A stretch of 64,000 bases of DNA from Bacillota bacterium (lineage in GTDB: Bacteria > Bacillota > Clostridia > Peptostreptococcales > Anaerovoracaceae). Location: positions 1 through 64,000 of the forward strand of contig JAFRYI010000010.1 in assembly GCA_017437745.1 (NCBI GenBank). The letters are read 5' to 3'. The position numbers and the translations under genes were made by a program. Under the pieces are notes generated by a model that saw only the letters and a program-made list of their open reading frames with translations, had not been told where the DNA came from and made no database searches. This document shows, piece by piece, positions 53,359-62,387 of this stretch (position 1 is its first letter; every line of letters begins with the position of its first letter).

Positions 53359-54576
53359 TTAATAGAAGGTGAATTCCGGCGGCGGATCCAGATAGATGGA
53401 TTCCGTATCCTTGGTAAGGTCGAAGACTATCTCCGTGCCTTCTTTGTTCCACTGGAAGTCGAAGGTGAAGCCCGCCTTCTTTTCCCAATCGGCAATGTAG
53501 TCCATTACGAACTTGCCCTTTTCGCTGTCCCTGGTGACCGGCGTGGGCTGGGCTTTGTCGTTGATCCAGCAGGGGATGAATCCCGCGGACTTAAGACCGT
53601 CCTTGCCGAACTCCAGTTTGGCGATCATGGTGCTTCTGGAGTACTCCGCGAACGGATAGCAGGGAACGTTGCCCGGCTTGATCATCTTGAACACGTCGAA
53701 ATCCCACCAGGGCTGGATGCCCGGCCAGCCGAAGAAATCGGTGTGGCGCTGCTTGGCGTTCTTTGCGTCCGGGTTCATGGCGCCGGTAACGGTTACGAAG
53801 TTGCCCAGTCCGTAGAATATGGGCTTGTTCCTGTAGACTTCCATGCTCGCTATGGCGTGGGTGTGGCAGCAGAGGACCGCTTCCGCGCCCATGTCTATGG
53901 CGTAGTGGGTTATCTCCAGCTCGTACTGGTTGAGCAGGGGCTTGCCGGAGCTGCCGCTGTGGAAGTAGACGACTACGTTATCCGCGATCTTCTTAGCGTT
54001 GAGGATGTCGTCCGCCATGTTGCGCATGCCGCGCGGGTCCGCGATGGTGTAGATGGCCGTGGGGGATCCGCCCGGTTCCGCTCTGTCGTTGCAGTAGGCG
54101 GTGGCTACCCTTATGTAGGCACAGCCTGTCTTCATGACTGTGGCGTAGCACTCGCGCGGGCCTGTAAGGTTGTAGTGCAGGAACGCGAACTTAACGCCTT
54201 TGCGCTCTACGAGGGCCGGCTTTCTGGCCTCGTCGTAGTCTGCGCCGGCTCCGCAGGTCTCGATGCCGTTCTTGTGGAAGTATTCCATGGGATCGAGTAT
54301 GCCGTAGGGGCCCTGGTCAAAGCAATGGTTTCCGCCTATGGTGGCTACGTCGAATCCGGCGTACTTGAAAGCGCTCAGATTCTTCATGTCCGAAGGCGGC
54401 GCGGAATGCGACTCCATGTTGCTCCAGCACGGCCTGTCGGTGTGCGGATCTTCCATGTTGCCGATGGTGATATCAGCGGCCCTCAGCAGGTCCTTGCTGG
54501 TATCGAAGTACTTTTCCGGTTCCGGCGCGTCCAGGATGACGTCGCCGACGCCCAGTACCGTTACTTTTTCACTCAT
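53359..54576 (-). CDS. CapA-family (metallophosphatase-fold) protein
   Basis: 405 residues, all of one domain without signal peptide, so cytoplasmic, unlike the anchored CapA of capsule systems. VLGVGDVILDAPEPE (residues 7-21) has the first metal-site Asp, IGNMEDPHTDRP the second, and DVATIGGNHCFDQGPYG the N-H-D pattern of the family; the His triad continues in YFHSGSSGKP and CCHTHAIASMEVY. GGAGA precedes the ATG. Poly-gamma-glutamate synthesis is not indicated because no capB or capC neighbour is seen. In this cluster it may instead act on a phosphorylated or amide substrate brought in by the transporters. Confidence 0.83.
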   Translation of the reverse strand: MSEKVTVLGVGDVILDAPEPEKYFDTSKDLLRAADITIGNMEDPHTDRPCWSNMESHSAPPSDMKNLSAFKYAGFDVATIGGNHCFDQGPYGILDPMEYFHKNGIETCGAGADYDEARKPALVERKGVKFAFLHYNLTGPRECYATVMKTGCAYIRVATAYCNDRAEPGGSPTAIYTIADPRGMRNMADDILNAKKIADNVVVYFHSGSSGKPLLNQYELEITHYAIDMGAEAVLCCHTHAIASMEVYRNKPIFYGLGNFVTVTGAMNPDAKNAKQRHTDFFGWPGIQPWWDFDVFKMIKPGNVPCYPFAEYSRSTMIAKLEFGKDGLKSAGFIPCWINDKAQPTPVTRDSEKGKFVMDYIADWEKKAGFTFDFQWNKEGTEIVFDLTKDTESIYLDPPPEFTFY

Positions 54577-54679
54577 AGGTCATATCTCCTTTCGTGAAAT
54601 GTAATTAAGAATGATTCCGGAGGAGCGCCGGCCGGCGTTTGCAGCATGCGGCCGGTACTGCCTCTGTTAATATTTTATC

Positions 54680-54717
54680 GAATAAAAACTCCCCCGTGAA
54701 GAAACACTCGGGGGAGC
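54680..54717 (-). terminator. Intrinsic terminator of the TRAP/SnoaL/MoaF/UGSC/cupin operon
   Basis: On the minus strand CTCCCCCG (54716-54709) pairs with CGGGGGAG (54696-54689), followed by TTTTTATT. It separates the operon from the CapA-GPH pair. Confidence 0.8.
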
Positions 54718-54898
54718 GGATGAAACCAACGGTTGTATGCATACACTACGGTCTGTTTTACACCGCCTTGACGCATAATTACAGAACCGATAAACGAGAC
54801 AGCCCTCCGCGCCGCAAAGCGGACACGGAGGACCGTTCTACCTGTTCTGAAAAAGGTATCATCGACTTGATCAGTCTCTGTGAACAGCTTGTTTAAGT
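54718..54898. other. Intergenic stretch with an imperfect hairpin
   Basis: No gene is convincing here. CCTCCG (54804-54809) and CGGAGG (54826-54831) with CCGC/GCGG inside make an imperfect hairpin without a T-run; the rest is unremarkable. A short open frame here has no ribosome site and no family likeness. Confidence 0.4.
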
Positions 54899-55345
54899 TT
54901 ACTTGTCCTTCTTTTCGTTAAGGTCCGGAGCCTTCATAAGCTGCGAGAAGGGCCTTTCCGGAAGGCAGGCGAAGTGCAGTATGGGTCTGTCCACCCTTAC
55001 CACTTCGTATGGGCTGTGAGGCAGCCCCTTGGGCAGGAATATGAGGCAGCTCTGGGTTATGGTGTATTCCTCGCCGTCGATGTAATACTTTATCTCTCCG
55101 CCGAGATCATACGGATCCTCCGGGTTCGTCCCGAAATAACCCAGGATCTCGCAGCTGTCGTCGTGGACATGTTCCGGCGGGCCGGCCAGAGGCTTGTAGT
55201 ACCAGATGACCTCGAAACTGCAGGAACCCGGATGAGTGCTGCTGTCCATCCAGGCAATGCTCTGGCGAATGTCCTTGGGGACCTTGTAGTGCGTAAGCTC
55301 CGCGGGTCTGGGAGTGCGCACGAAAAGATGATCGTATTTACCCAT
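54899..55345 (-). CDS. Cupin-domain protein
   Basis: 148 residues with one cupin barrel. The first motif is PPEHVHDDSCEILGYFG (residues 56-72), giving the metal-binding His, His and Glu; the second contains LPKGLPHSPYEV near residue 105 with the fourth His. The metal is likely Fe, Mn or Zn. Isomerases, dioxygenases and decarboxylases share this fold, so the reaction is open, although oxygen-dependent chemistry is unlikely in an anaerobe. It starts 15 bases after the UGSC gene and closes the operon. Confidence 0.78.
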   Translation of the reverse strand: MGKYDHLFVRTPRPAELTHYKVPKDIRQSIAWMDSSTHPGSCSFEVIWYYKPLAGPPEHVHDDSCEILGYFGTNPEDPYDLGGEIKYYIDGEEYTITQSCLIFLPKGLPHSPYEVVRVDRPILHFACLPERPFSQLMKAPDLNEKKDK

Positions 55346-55360
55346 TGTGTCCTCCTTAAA

Positions 55361-57067
55361 CTAATACTTTATGAAATCCGGCCTGCGGGCCTGGTCTGAA
55401 TATTTCTTTACCAGTTTGTCCCAGTTTTTGGGGAGTTCTATCTTTATCGTAGCCGGACCGCCGTGATCTCCGCCTCCGGGATAGAAGCACGCTCTGGGGC
55501 CGCCCATCGTGCCTGCTACGAACAGATTAAGGTGATGTTTATCCCAGAACTTTCTGGCGTATACGTCCGGATCCTGCTTGGGAAGCGGAACGTACTTGGG
55601 CATGTGGTTGTTGTCCTCCATCCAGCGCGTGGAAGCGTTGCCGGCGGGCTTTCTGGCGTACTCGCCTATGTACTCCTGCACCTGGGCGCGGTCCTTGAAT
55701 CCAAGGTCCTTAAGCATCTTTGCCCAGACGGGCGAGATGACGTAGGTGCAGCCGGGGTCGAAAGCGCCCGGATCGTCCGGCGTAAGCATACTGTGGAGCA
55801 CTTCCTTCGGGCTCTTGCCCGGTATTACGAATTGCCTGTGATGCGCCCACACCAGCGTTACCGCGCAGTCGTCCTTCGTAAGGCCGAACTGAGTGTGGTA
55901 AGGCTCCCAGGGGCTGTTCTCCTCGTCCTCGCCGAAGCATACGCCGAAGCGCATCTCGTGGCCGGTGTATGCGTTGTCCTCCAGGCTGGGTCTTACGCCG
56001 CTGATGTTAGCTATGATGTAAGAGAACGCCTTGGGGATGACGTTGTTTGCCTTAAAATACGGGGACAGAAGGTTGTTTCCGCAGTTAAGTCCGATGTCCT
56101 TTCTGATGTGACCGTTGACCATCATTATCGGCGCGAAACCCGCTACGGAGCAGGTCCAGCCTACCAGATGGATCGCCGGGTCCACCATTCCCTTAACAGC
56201 CGCTATGAGTATGGGCATGTGCGTGGGGTTGCAGCCGGCCATTACGGCCGCTATGGCTATCTTTTCGACGGTGGCCTTGCCTCCCATTGGCGGAAGCTCC
56301 GCTATCACGGTGTCCGCGGGAAGATCGGTTCCGGTAAGCATTTCGTCCACAGCCTCTCTGGTGGGAGGAACGAAAGCCTCGCCGTTGGTATAGCCCCTAT
56401 GATAGAAGAACTGCTGCACCTCCGCCAGCGTTCCGGTAAAGGTCTCCTTCGCGTACTGGTTGGCTACGATAGGCTTGGAAGAAGCTTCCTCTTCCGTAAG
56501 CGGTTTGGTAAGGCCCTCTATCAGCTGCGGCACGAGCGGCAGAGTCAAAGGACGGACGACGGTGTTGAGCCACTCCTCGTCCAGAGCCGGAACGAAGGAG
56601 CTGTCCGGCATCTTGCAGAGCACGAAACGCAGCGATGGCACGTGCCTAGCGTTGGCTCCTCCCTGAGCGGAGGACAGTATATCGGCCTTCTGGAGCATTA
56701 CGGCGGGCTTGCCGCACTGTTCCACGAAGGCTGTGTTGAACGCGTGATACATGCAGCAGGAGCCGGCGTCGCCGTAGGCGGCTATTACTCCGTCCACGCC
56801 TGCCAGCCATTCCCTGAACACCGGCAGGAACTCCGGATCGTCCTTTACCTCGCGGGTGTCCTTGGGATACTGCAGATACGAGAATTTTACGTTTGTTACG
56901 GTCTTAAGGATCTCTTTTTCTATCTCCTTAAGGATGAGCGGCGAATGTCCCTTGAAGTGCGAGAACATGCCTATGGTCTTGCCTTCCAGGGTATCCAGCC
57001 TGGGATTGAGGGGCGTGGTGCGCTCTGCGCTTACCTCCGCCCAGGGGCTTAAAACAGTGTATTCCAT
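55361..57067 (-). CDS. UGSC-motif family protein (Ala form), two-domain
   Basis: 568 residues. GVIAAYGDAGSCCMYHAF (near residues 92-109) is the family's [U/C/A/S/T]GSC motif, with Ala in the position that is selenocysteine or cysteine in other members; Cys follows at both next places. The first 160 residues include the usual GMFSHFKGHSPLILKEI. A second part (about 240-568) has AIAAVMAGCNPTHMPILIAA, ANISGVRPS and GTMGGPRACFYPGGGDHGGPA and is longer than simple UGSC proteins. A thiol-based role is suggested by the family, but the reaction is unknown. It follows the MoaF gene by 12 bases and precedes the cupin gene by 15. Confidence 0.65.
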   Translation of the reverse strand: MEYTVLSPWAEVSAERTTPLNPRLDTLEGKTIGMFSHFKGHSPLILKEIEKEILKTVTNVKFSYLQYPKDTREVKDDPEFLPVFREWLAGVDGVIAAYGDAGSCCMYHAFNTAFVEQCGKPAVMLQKADILSSAQGGANARHVPSLRFVLCKMPDSSFVPALDEEWLNTVVRPLTLPLVPQLIEGLTKPLTEEEASSKPIVANQYAKETFTGTLAEVQQFFYHRGYTNGEAFVPPTREAVDEMLTGTDLPADTVIAELPPMGGKATVEKIAIAAVMAGCNPTHMPILIAAVKGMVDPAIHLVGWTCSVAGFAPIMMVNGHIRKDIGLNCGNNLLSPYFKANNVIPKAFSYIIANISGVRPSLEDNAYTGHEMRFGVCFGEDEENSPWEPYHTQFGLTKDDCAVTLVWAHHRQFVIPGKSPKEVLHSMLTPDDPGAFDPGCTYVISPVWAKMLKDLGFKDRAQVQEYIGEYARKPAGNASTRWMEDNNHMPKYVPLPKQDPDVYARKFWDKHHLNLFVAGTMGGPRACFYPGGGDHGGPATIKIELPKNWDKLVKKYSDQARRPDFIKY

Positions 57068-57079
57068 GTTTTTCCCTTT

Positions 57080-57952
57080 CTATTCAAATGTTTCCATTGG
57101 GACCCAGCGGCCTTTGCGGCCTGTCATTACGGTGCATACTATGCGCGGCTCTTCAGAGGTCTTTTCGTTGCCCGCGCTTATGCCGAAGTGGCCCACTATG
57201 TCTTCAAGAGTGTCGGTATTAATAAGGAACGTCAGTTGTATTCCGGAGCGCCTTTCTTCTATTGCGCTTATCAGGTATACGCCGTCCTTTATCTTTACGT
57301 AGTCCGCCGGATCCGCCGACATGAAGCAAGTGCCGTCCGGACGCGTCATGCGTATCGCGTAGTATTCCGGCGAAATATAGATGTGCTTTATCGGCGGCTT
57401 GCCGGTGTGTTCCGGCATCTGCCACATTATTGCCCTGCCCGTAAGGTCGTCCGTAAAGTGCGGCGGCTGTCCGGCGCATACCAGCTTTCCTGCGGCGAAG
57501 ATCTCCTCCGCCATTCCGAAGTCTATGTCATGAGTTGCTTCTCTGGGGTACGCGGGAACGCTGCCTATGCGAGCCTTTACCCTTACGCAGTAGCCGGTAT
57601 CAAGGTCCAGGACAAGCTGGACGCATGTCGCCGGGACCTGACCGTCCAGATAGAACTGAATAAAAACCAGCTCCGGGTGGCCCGGGGCTGGCAGTATCCG
57701 ATAAAAACAATCTACCGGTGCGGTACCGTCCTCGGAATAAGAGAGGTTGTTCACGCTGCCGAAGCGGCAGCTGCATTTATTGTCATTAGAGAAGGAAAAA
57801 TGAAGATCCTTTCCGAGAACGGCATCCGCTTTGTTAACGTCTGTGTCCGCCGACATCCAGTCGGACAGATAGGCGCCGGGCTTAAGCCCTTCCGCAAGAT
57901 GTTCTATCTGCTCCGCGGGGATGTTCTCCCAGCGCCTGTCCATACGTTTCAT
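57080..57952 (-). CDS. MoaF-family (lipocalin-like) protein
   Basis: 290 residues fitting MoaF N- and C-terminal domains. The N-part has a beta-barrel pattern with GKDLHFSFSNDNKCSCRFG; the C-part has TDDLTGRAIMWQMPEH, IKHIYISPEYYAIRM and IKDGVYLISAIEERRSGIQL, as in MoaF C-domains. Despite the name, no link to molybdenum cofactor synthesis is evident: no moa or moe genes are near. Related barrels bind small hydrophobic ligands or act as lyases. The start is either ATG 57952 or 57943; neither has a good ribosome site, which suggests coupling to the dctM gene ending 9 bases upstream. Confidence 0.65.
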   Translation of the reverse strand: MKRMDRRWENIPAEQIEHLAEGLKPGAYLSDWMSADTDVNKADAVLGKDLHFSFSNDNKCSCRFGSVNNLSYSEDGTAPVDCFYRILPAPGHPELVFIQFYLDGQVPATCVQLVLDLDTGYCVRVKARIGSVPAYPREATHDIDFGMAEEIFAAGKLVCAGQPPHFTDDLTGRAIMWQMPEHTGKPPIKHIYISPEYYAIRMTRPDGTCFMSADPADYVKIKDGVYLISAIEERRSGIQLTFLINTDTLEDIVGHFGISAGNEKTSEEPRIVCTVMTGRKGRWVPMETFE

Positions 57953-57961
57953 TGTTTTTTA

Positions 57962-59266
57962 TCAGTGCGCGAGATTAGGCAGCCACATAGCTATCTGCGG
58001 TACGAACACTATGGAGAGCGTCGCTATGAGAGTAGCTATTACGAACGGCCATATCCACTTGAACATTACGTTCATGGAGCCCTCTACGCGGGCGCCTATG
58101 ACGAAGAGGCAGATACCTACCGGCGGAGTAATGGAGCCTAGCGCGAAGCACAGGCAGGAGATTATTCCGAACCATACCAGGTTGTAACCAAGAGCGGCTA
58201 CTACCGGAGCAAAGATAGGAACGCACAGCATCGTTATTACCGGGGTGTCTATGAAGCAGCCCAGCACTACGTAGATGACTACGATTATCAGTATTACTAT
58301 GATCGGCGGCATGTTGAGGCTCTTGATGAAGCCGGACAGCATTGCCGGAAGTCTGGTAAGAACAAGGAAGTTGTTGAATACCTGAACTCCTATGAACATG
58401 AAGAACAGTCCTACTGCCTGCAGGGAGGTCTTCTTTATAACTTCGACTATGTCCTTTACCTTGCAGCGTCTCTTGGCGAGGACGATGATCATGCAGCAGA
58501 TGGCTGCCACGCCCGCGGCCTCGTTTACGGTGGTGACTCCGCCCCAGATGAAGTACATTACCAGCACGATAAGGAGCAGTATCTCCCAGCATCCCTTCAG
58601 GGAGCCGAGCTTTTCCTTAAGAGTGCACTTGTCCGCTCTGGGAGCGAATTCCGGATGACGCTTTACGATTATTACGATAGTTATGCACAGGAGCAGAGTG
58701 GTCCATATACCTGCGCCCCAGCCTGCAAGGAAGAGGTCGCCTATGGAAGCTCCGGACAGCACCGCGTAAAGGATCATCGGGGTGCTGGGCGGGATGAGCG
58801 TTGCCAGAGGACCTGCCGCTGCTATGGAGCTGAGTCCCAGACCCTTGTGGTATCCGTAGCGCTCCATTTCGGGCCATGCTACCTGAGTCATTACCATTGC
58901 GGTCGCCTGACCGGATCCGCAGATGGCGCCGAATATGGCGGAAGCAACGGTGGAAGTTATCGCAAGACCACCGGGGAGTCTTCCGAGCCACTTACGGGCG
59001 GCATCGTACGCGTCGCGCGTCAGGTTTCCTTTTACCGAGAAGTCGCCCATCAGCATGAACATCGGCAGCAGCGAGAACGTATAGGACATCGCTGTGGCGA
59101 CAGGAACGTTGCGGAAGAACGACAGGGCCATCTTGGGCCCGAACATAAGTGATGTTCCTACAAATCCGGCTATCATGAAAGCAAACGCAAGGTTCATTCC
59201 GGAGAACATCAGGATCATCATTACGCCAAGGCCGATAAGGCCCATTGCTACTGGAGAAAGACCCAT
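57962..59266 (-). CDS. dctM: TRAP transporter large permease
   Basis: 434 residues with about twelve membrane helices. Typical DctM stretches include GSGQATAMVMTQVAWPEMERY, IPPSTPMILYAVLSGASIGDLFLAGWGAG and the C-terminal GMVWFGI/LGSITPPVG region (SCLCFALGSITPPVGICLFV). It carries the substrate together with Na+ across the membrane, working with the DctQ and DctP proteins encoded just upstream. The ATG overlaps the dctQ stop. The full three-part transporter implies a high-affinity uptake of an organic acid or related compound. Confidence 0.95.
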   Translation of the reverse strand: MGLSPVAMGLIGLGVMMILMFSGMNLAFAFMIAGFVGTSLMFGPKMALSFFRNVPVATAMSYTFSLLPMFMLMGDFSVKGNLTRDAYDAARKWLGRLPGGLAITSTVASAIFGAICGSGQATAMVMTQVAWPEMERYGYHKGLGLSSIAAAGPLATLIPPSTPMILYAVLSGASIGDLFLAGWGAGIWTTLLLCITIVIIVKRHPEFAPRADKCTLKEKLGSLKGCWEILLLIVLVMYFIWGGVTTVNEAAGVAAICCMIIVLAKRRCKVKDIVEVIKKTSLQAVGLFFMFIGVQVFNNFLVLTRLPAMLSGFIKSLNMPPIIVILIIVVIYVVLGCFIDTPVITMLCVPIFAPVVAALGYNLVWFGIISCLCFALGSITPPVGICLFVIGARVEGSMNVMFKWIWPFVIATLIATLSIVFVPQIAMWLPNLAH

Positions 59267-59790
59267 TATTTGCTCACCTCGCTTTCTTCTTCCGGCTTAA
59301 CGGGACGGAATATCCCGTAGAAATCTTCGACGATATGGATCACGAACTCTATGCAGGCCAGGAGACTTCCCGCAACTGCAAAGTAGTACACCGGCGCATA
59401 CGGTATCTTCAGTATGGAAGACGTGAACAGCGTGGATTTTGCTGTCGTAAGCACCTGAGTCGCGACCACAAGTAAAATAAGTAAAGATAAAATGTCCAGT
59501 ATGAAGCGCATGATGTTCTTTCCTCTGGGGGAAAGCTTGTCCATTACGATGGGGACCTGTATACCATGGCGCTTCCAGATCACACCGGCTATGCCGGCGT
59601 AAACGAAGTAGCCCATTCCTACCTCTGTAAGTTCCTGACAGCCCGGGATGGAGCGGCCTCCGACGTAGCGGAGGAGGCAGTCCACGAAGGTGACGCAGGC
59701 GAGGCAGAAGAGCAGTGCCGCACATGCATACCAAAGAATCTTTGATATGAAGTGAATGATGTCGGCAAATTTCTTTGCTGCAGCAACCAT
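59266..59790 (-). CDS. dctQ: TRAP transporter small permease
   Basis: 174 residues from ATG 59790, which follows AAAGGAG; the longer reading runs into the spacer after dctP. Four membrane helices (about residues 15-37, 48-70, 85-108 and 127-150) and the SIPGCQELTEVGMGYFVYAGI motif between the first two match DctQ. It stabilises the large permease. It is separated from dctP by about 75 bases, which is the widest gap inside the operon and might hold an internal processing or regulatory site, though no hairpin stands out. Confidence 0.92.
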   Translation of the reverse strand: MVAAAKKFADIIHFISKILWYACAALLFCLACVTFVDCLLRYVGGRSIPGCQELTEVGMGYFVYAGIAGVIWKRHGIQVPIVMDKLSPRGKNIMRFILDILSLLILLVVATQVLTTAKSTLFTSSILKIPYAPVYYFAVAGSLLACIEFVIHIVEDFYGIFRPVKPEEESEVSK

Positions 59791-59864
59791 TCTGACTTCT
59801 CCTTTCTGAGTAACTGCCTCCGGCGGAGCGGAACGCCCCGCCGGAAGCATAAGCTTTTCAGTTA

Positions 59865-60917
59865 CTATCTCTTGTCTACTGCCTTAAGTACGGTGTCGAG
59901 GATCTTGGCTCCGTCGTAGCCAAGGTCGTTCATCTTCTTAACATAGGTATCCTTACCCTGCTGTACGTACTTTTCGAATACGTCCTTCATGAGAGCGTCG
60001 GATGCTTCGTAGAATTCCATTCCGCCGTCCTTGAGGGTCTTTTCGGAGATGTTGTACTCCTTGTCGATGCAGTTCTTCAGCTGCATCTCCATGTACTCCT
60101 GGTTGATCTTGTCGAACAGAGCTCTGGTCTCTTCGTCCATGCTCTCGTAGGACTTCTTGTTCATCATGCCGATCATGAATCCGCCGTAGAGAGGAGTCTC
60201 GAGGCAGTACTTGCAGATCTCCTGATACTTGTAAGTGCACATGGACTCAGGAGAAGAAATGGCTGCGTCGATAACGCCGGTCTGCAGGGACAGGTAAACT
60301 TCGCTTACACGGATGGAGGTCGGAACTGCTCCGAGGTCCTCGAATACGGGGATGAGGTAGGAGGAGTTGTTCCTGATCTTCATGCCCTTGAAGTTGGCCG
60401 GTGCGTCGAGCTTAACGCTCTTGGTAGCGATACGCTGCATGTCGGTGATGGTTCCGAACGCGAGGTGGAGCTTGTCTGTCTCCATTTCCTTGTCCAGATA
60501 GCCGGCATCCCAGACAGCGTGGAACGCGTCATAAACGTCGGTCGGATTTCTGAATACGAACGGGATGTCGCAGAACGTTCCTACGTTGAACGTACCGGAG
60601 AACTGGGAAACGCCGCCGTAGAAGAGGTCGAGCGAACCGTCCTGGGTCATGGTAAGAATGTCTGTTACGGTACCGAAGGAGTTGTTGTCATAAAGGGTGA
60701 TCTTTATGCGTCCGTCGGACTTTTCTTCCATGTTCTTTACGTACTCTTCCATCAGAGCCATAAAGGACTGAGCAACGGAGAACTTAAATTCGTAGACTTT
60801 TTTCTCCGGTGCGGGCTCGGTGTTTCCGTTGCCGGACGGGGTCGTATTGCCGCTTCCGCAGGCTGCGAGACCGAACACCATAACCAGTGCGAGAATGATA
60901 GCTAATACCTTTTTCAT
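59865..60917 (-). CDS. dctP: TRAP transporter substrate-binding lipoprotein
   Basis: 350 residues from ATG 60917 (GGAGGG 6 bases upstream). Signal MKKVLAIILALVMVFGLAAC has lipobox LAAC near residue 20, then a Gly/Asn/Ser/Thr linker. The DctP fold shows ITLYDNNSFGTVTDILTMTQDGSLDLFYGGV, FRNPTDVYDAFHAVWDAG and the Arg-containing MKIRNNSSYLIPVFEDLGAVPTSI region; in known proteins this Arg binds the substrate carboxylate. It catches the substrate outside the membrane, so the substrate is likely a carboxylate. Between this and the upstream SnoaL-like gene lie 74 bases. Confidence 0.93.
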   Translation of the reverse strand: MKKVLAIILALVMVFGLAACGSGNTTPSGNGNTEPAPEKKVYEFKFSVAQSFMALMEEYVKNMEEKSDGRIKITLYDNNSFGTVTDILTMTQDGSLDLFYGGVSQFSGTFNVGTFCDIPFVFRNPTDVYDAFHAVWDAGYLDKEMETDKLHLAFGTITDMQRIATKSVKLDAPANFKGMKIRNNSSYLIPVFEDLGAVPTSIRVSEVYLSLQTGVIDAAISSPESMCTYKYQEICKYCLETPLYGGFMIGMMNKKSYESMDEETRALFDKINQEYMEMQLKNCIDKEYNISEKTLKDGGMEFYEASDALMKDVFEKYVQQGKDTYVKKMNDLGYDGAKILDTVLKAVDKR

Positions 60918-60991
60918 AGTACCCTCCAATTTTTACTAAATACTATTTCAGATAGGTTTGAGATATAACTTAGAGCATGTGCCCGAGTTAA

Positions 60992-61648
60992 CTAAAATGT
61001 TCCGTCCTTGGGAAGATGCGGTCCCCAGGTCCAGTTGCCGTCCTTGCTGTAGGTAGCATCAGAATGATAAGTGTAGATGCGGCCCTTGTGCTCCGGCGGC
61101 TGAGCGTTGGGATGGAAGATGCGCCTTGCGTCGGGCTGCTGTATCCATCCTTCGTTGTAGGGAGTCCTCATGAAGGCGATTATGTGGGTCTTAAGAAGCT
61201 TCCACTCTTCGTCTATCTTTATGAACTCGTTGTCGTATTTACCTATGAACCAATAAGCAGTTGCAACGTGCTTATCCCCCGGATAGGGCGCTATTGCCAT
61301 CGCGTGGGGGCTGAGCTGGTTGAACTGCGCCTTGGCGCGGGTGCCGTCTTCGCTGAACACGATCCTGGGAGTGAGGATGTTCTGAAGTCCTACCCACCCC
61401 TTCATGTGGTTGGGGTTGTTGTTCAGGTGCTCGTGCTCGTCCAGCATGTACTTGCGCACGCTTTCCGGGCCTTCGTACATTCCGTCCTCCACCATCTCGT
61501 AGGAGATCTCCGGATGATCCTGCGCCATTAGGCTGTAGATGCCGTGGAAGTTTACCTGGTCCAGATACATAAGGTAGCGGCCCATGATCATCTGGATGTC
61601 CACGATGTCCGCCGCTCTGAGCAGGCGGTCGGCTTCCTTCTTAGTCAT
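60992..61648 (-). CDS. SnoaL-like/NTF2-fold protein A
   Basis: 218 residues with a cone-shaped NTF2-like fold (SnoaL_4 group). RLLRAADIVDIQMIMGRYLMYLD (residues 8-30) is the N-terminal helix pair; Tyr25 and Asp30 sit where the bile acid dehydratase BaiE has its catalytic Tyr and Asp, to my recollection. A second conserved stretch is GWVGLQNILTPRIVFSEDGTRAKA. The C-terminus WGPHLPKDGTF is shared by all three paralogs in the WGPYL form. A dehydratase or isomerase role is possible; a binding-only role cannot be excluded. It is 12 bases after paralog B. Confidence 0.78.
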   Translation of the reverse strand: MTKKEADRLLRAADIVDIQMIMGRYLMYLDQVNFHGIYSLMAQDHPEISYEMVEDGMYEGPESVRKYMLDEHEHLNNNPNHMKGWVGLQNILTPRIVFSEDGTRAKAQFNQLSPHAMAIAPYPGDKHVATAYWFIGKYDNEFIKIDEEWKLLKTHIIAFMRTPYNEGWIQQPDARRIFHPNAQPPEHKGRIYTYHSDATYSKDGNWTWGPHLPKDGTF

Positions 61649-61660
61649 GTCCTTTCCTCC

Positions 61661-62320
61661 TTAAAACTTTTCCGTCAGGTACGGACCCCACTCTATGCCG
61701 CCGGAGGCGCATCCGTAGTCCGCGTTGTAAACGTTGTAGTAGTCCGGCTCCCTGTCGGGCTTAAGGCCCGGGAATGCAGGCATGTGCACGCAGTCCGGCT
61801 GCTTGCACCAGCCCATCACGAACTCGCTTCTTAAGAACCATACAAGGCGGAGGTTGAGTATCTTCCACGCGCCGTCTTCCTTAACGAAGTCGCATACGTA
61901 CTTTCCGCATCCCCAGTGAGCAGTAAGCTTTTCCTGGTCGCAGGGGTAAGGCATCGCCCACTTCGCGGACGGAGCCAGTATGGTCCAGTAGCCCTGCGCC
62001 TTTGTGTTGTCGTCCGATACGAGCACGCAGGGATTGCATATGTTCTGCAGTTCCATCCATCCGCGCTTGTCGGAAGGATCCGCCATGTAGGCGTCGTAGG
62101 CGTCCAGGAACTTCTTAACGTGATCCGGTCCGTCGTAGCGGCCGCTTTCGGCTATCTCTATGCTGCAGTTCTTATCCTTTGCGAAGAGCGCGAACGCGTC
62201 CGCGGGGCGCATCTTGCTAAGGCATTCGACGAATTTCGCCATGAGCATCTGGATCTCCGTTATGTCCGATGCCCTGCGCAGCCTTTTAAGCTGTTTTTCT
62301 GTAAAAATGACGTCAGCCAT
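61661..62320 (-). CDS. SnoaL-like/NTF2-fold protein B, catalytic positions changed
   Basis: 219 residues, clearly a paralog of the genes on either side: it shares the RxxDITEIQMLMAKF start, the KRGWMELQNICNP stretch and the WGPYL end. In contrast to the others, the positions of Tyr and Asp in the helix are Phe30 and Ser35 (MAKFVECLSKM). This could mean loss of activity, a partner role in a mixed complex, or another reaction. It ends 12 bases before paralog A. Confidence 0.75.
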   Translation of the reverse strand: MADVIFTEKQLKRLRRASDITEIQMLMAKFVECLSKMRPADAFALFAKDKNCSIEIAESGRYDGPDHVKKFLDAYDAYMADPSDKRGWMELQNICNPCVLVSDDNTKAQGYWTILAPSAKWAMPYPCDQEKLTAHWGCGKYVCDFVKEDGAWKILNLRLVWFLRSEFVMGWCKQPDCVHMPAFPGLKPDREPDYYNVYNADYGCASGGIEWGPYLTEKF

Positions 62321-62387
62321 TGTCGCTTCTCCTTATAAATCTTTTTTATATCAGTACCGATTTTCTTATAAGATCTGTGAGAATCTT

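Noticed and set aside
54639-54896. Short plus-strand ORF between the CapA-like and cupin genes
   Set aside because: It spans the terminator, has no ribosome site and no recognisable family; more likely chance.
57080-57952. Molybdenum cofactor synthesis role for the MoaF-like protein
   Set aside because: No moaA, moaC, moeA or molybdate transporter gene is near; the neighbours point to a catabolic role.
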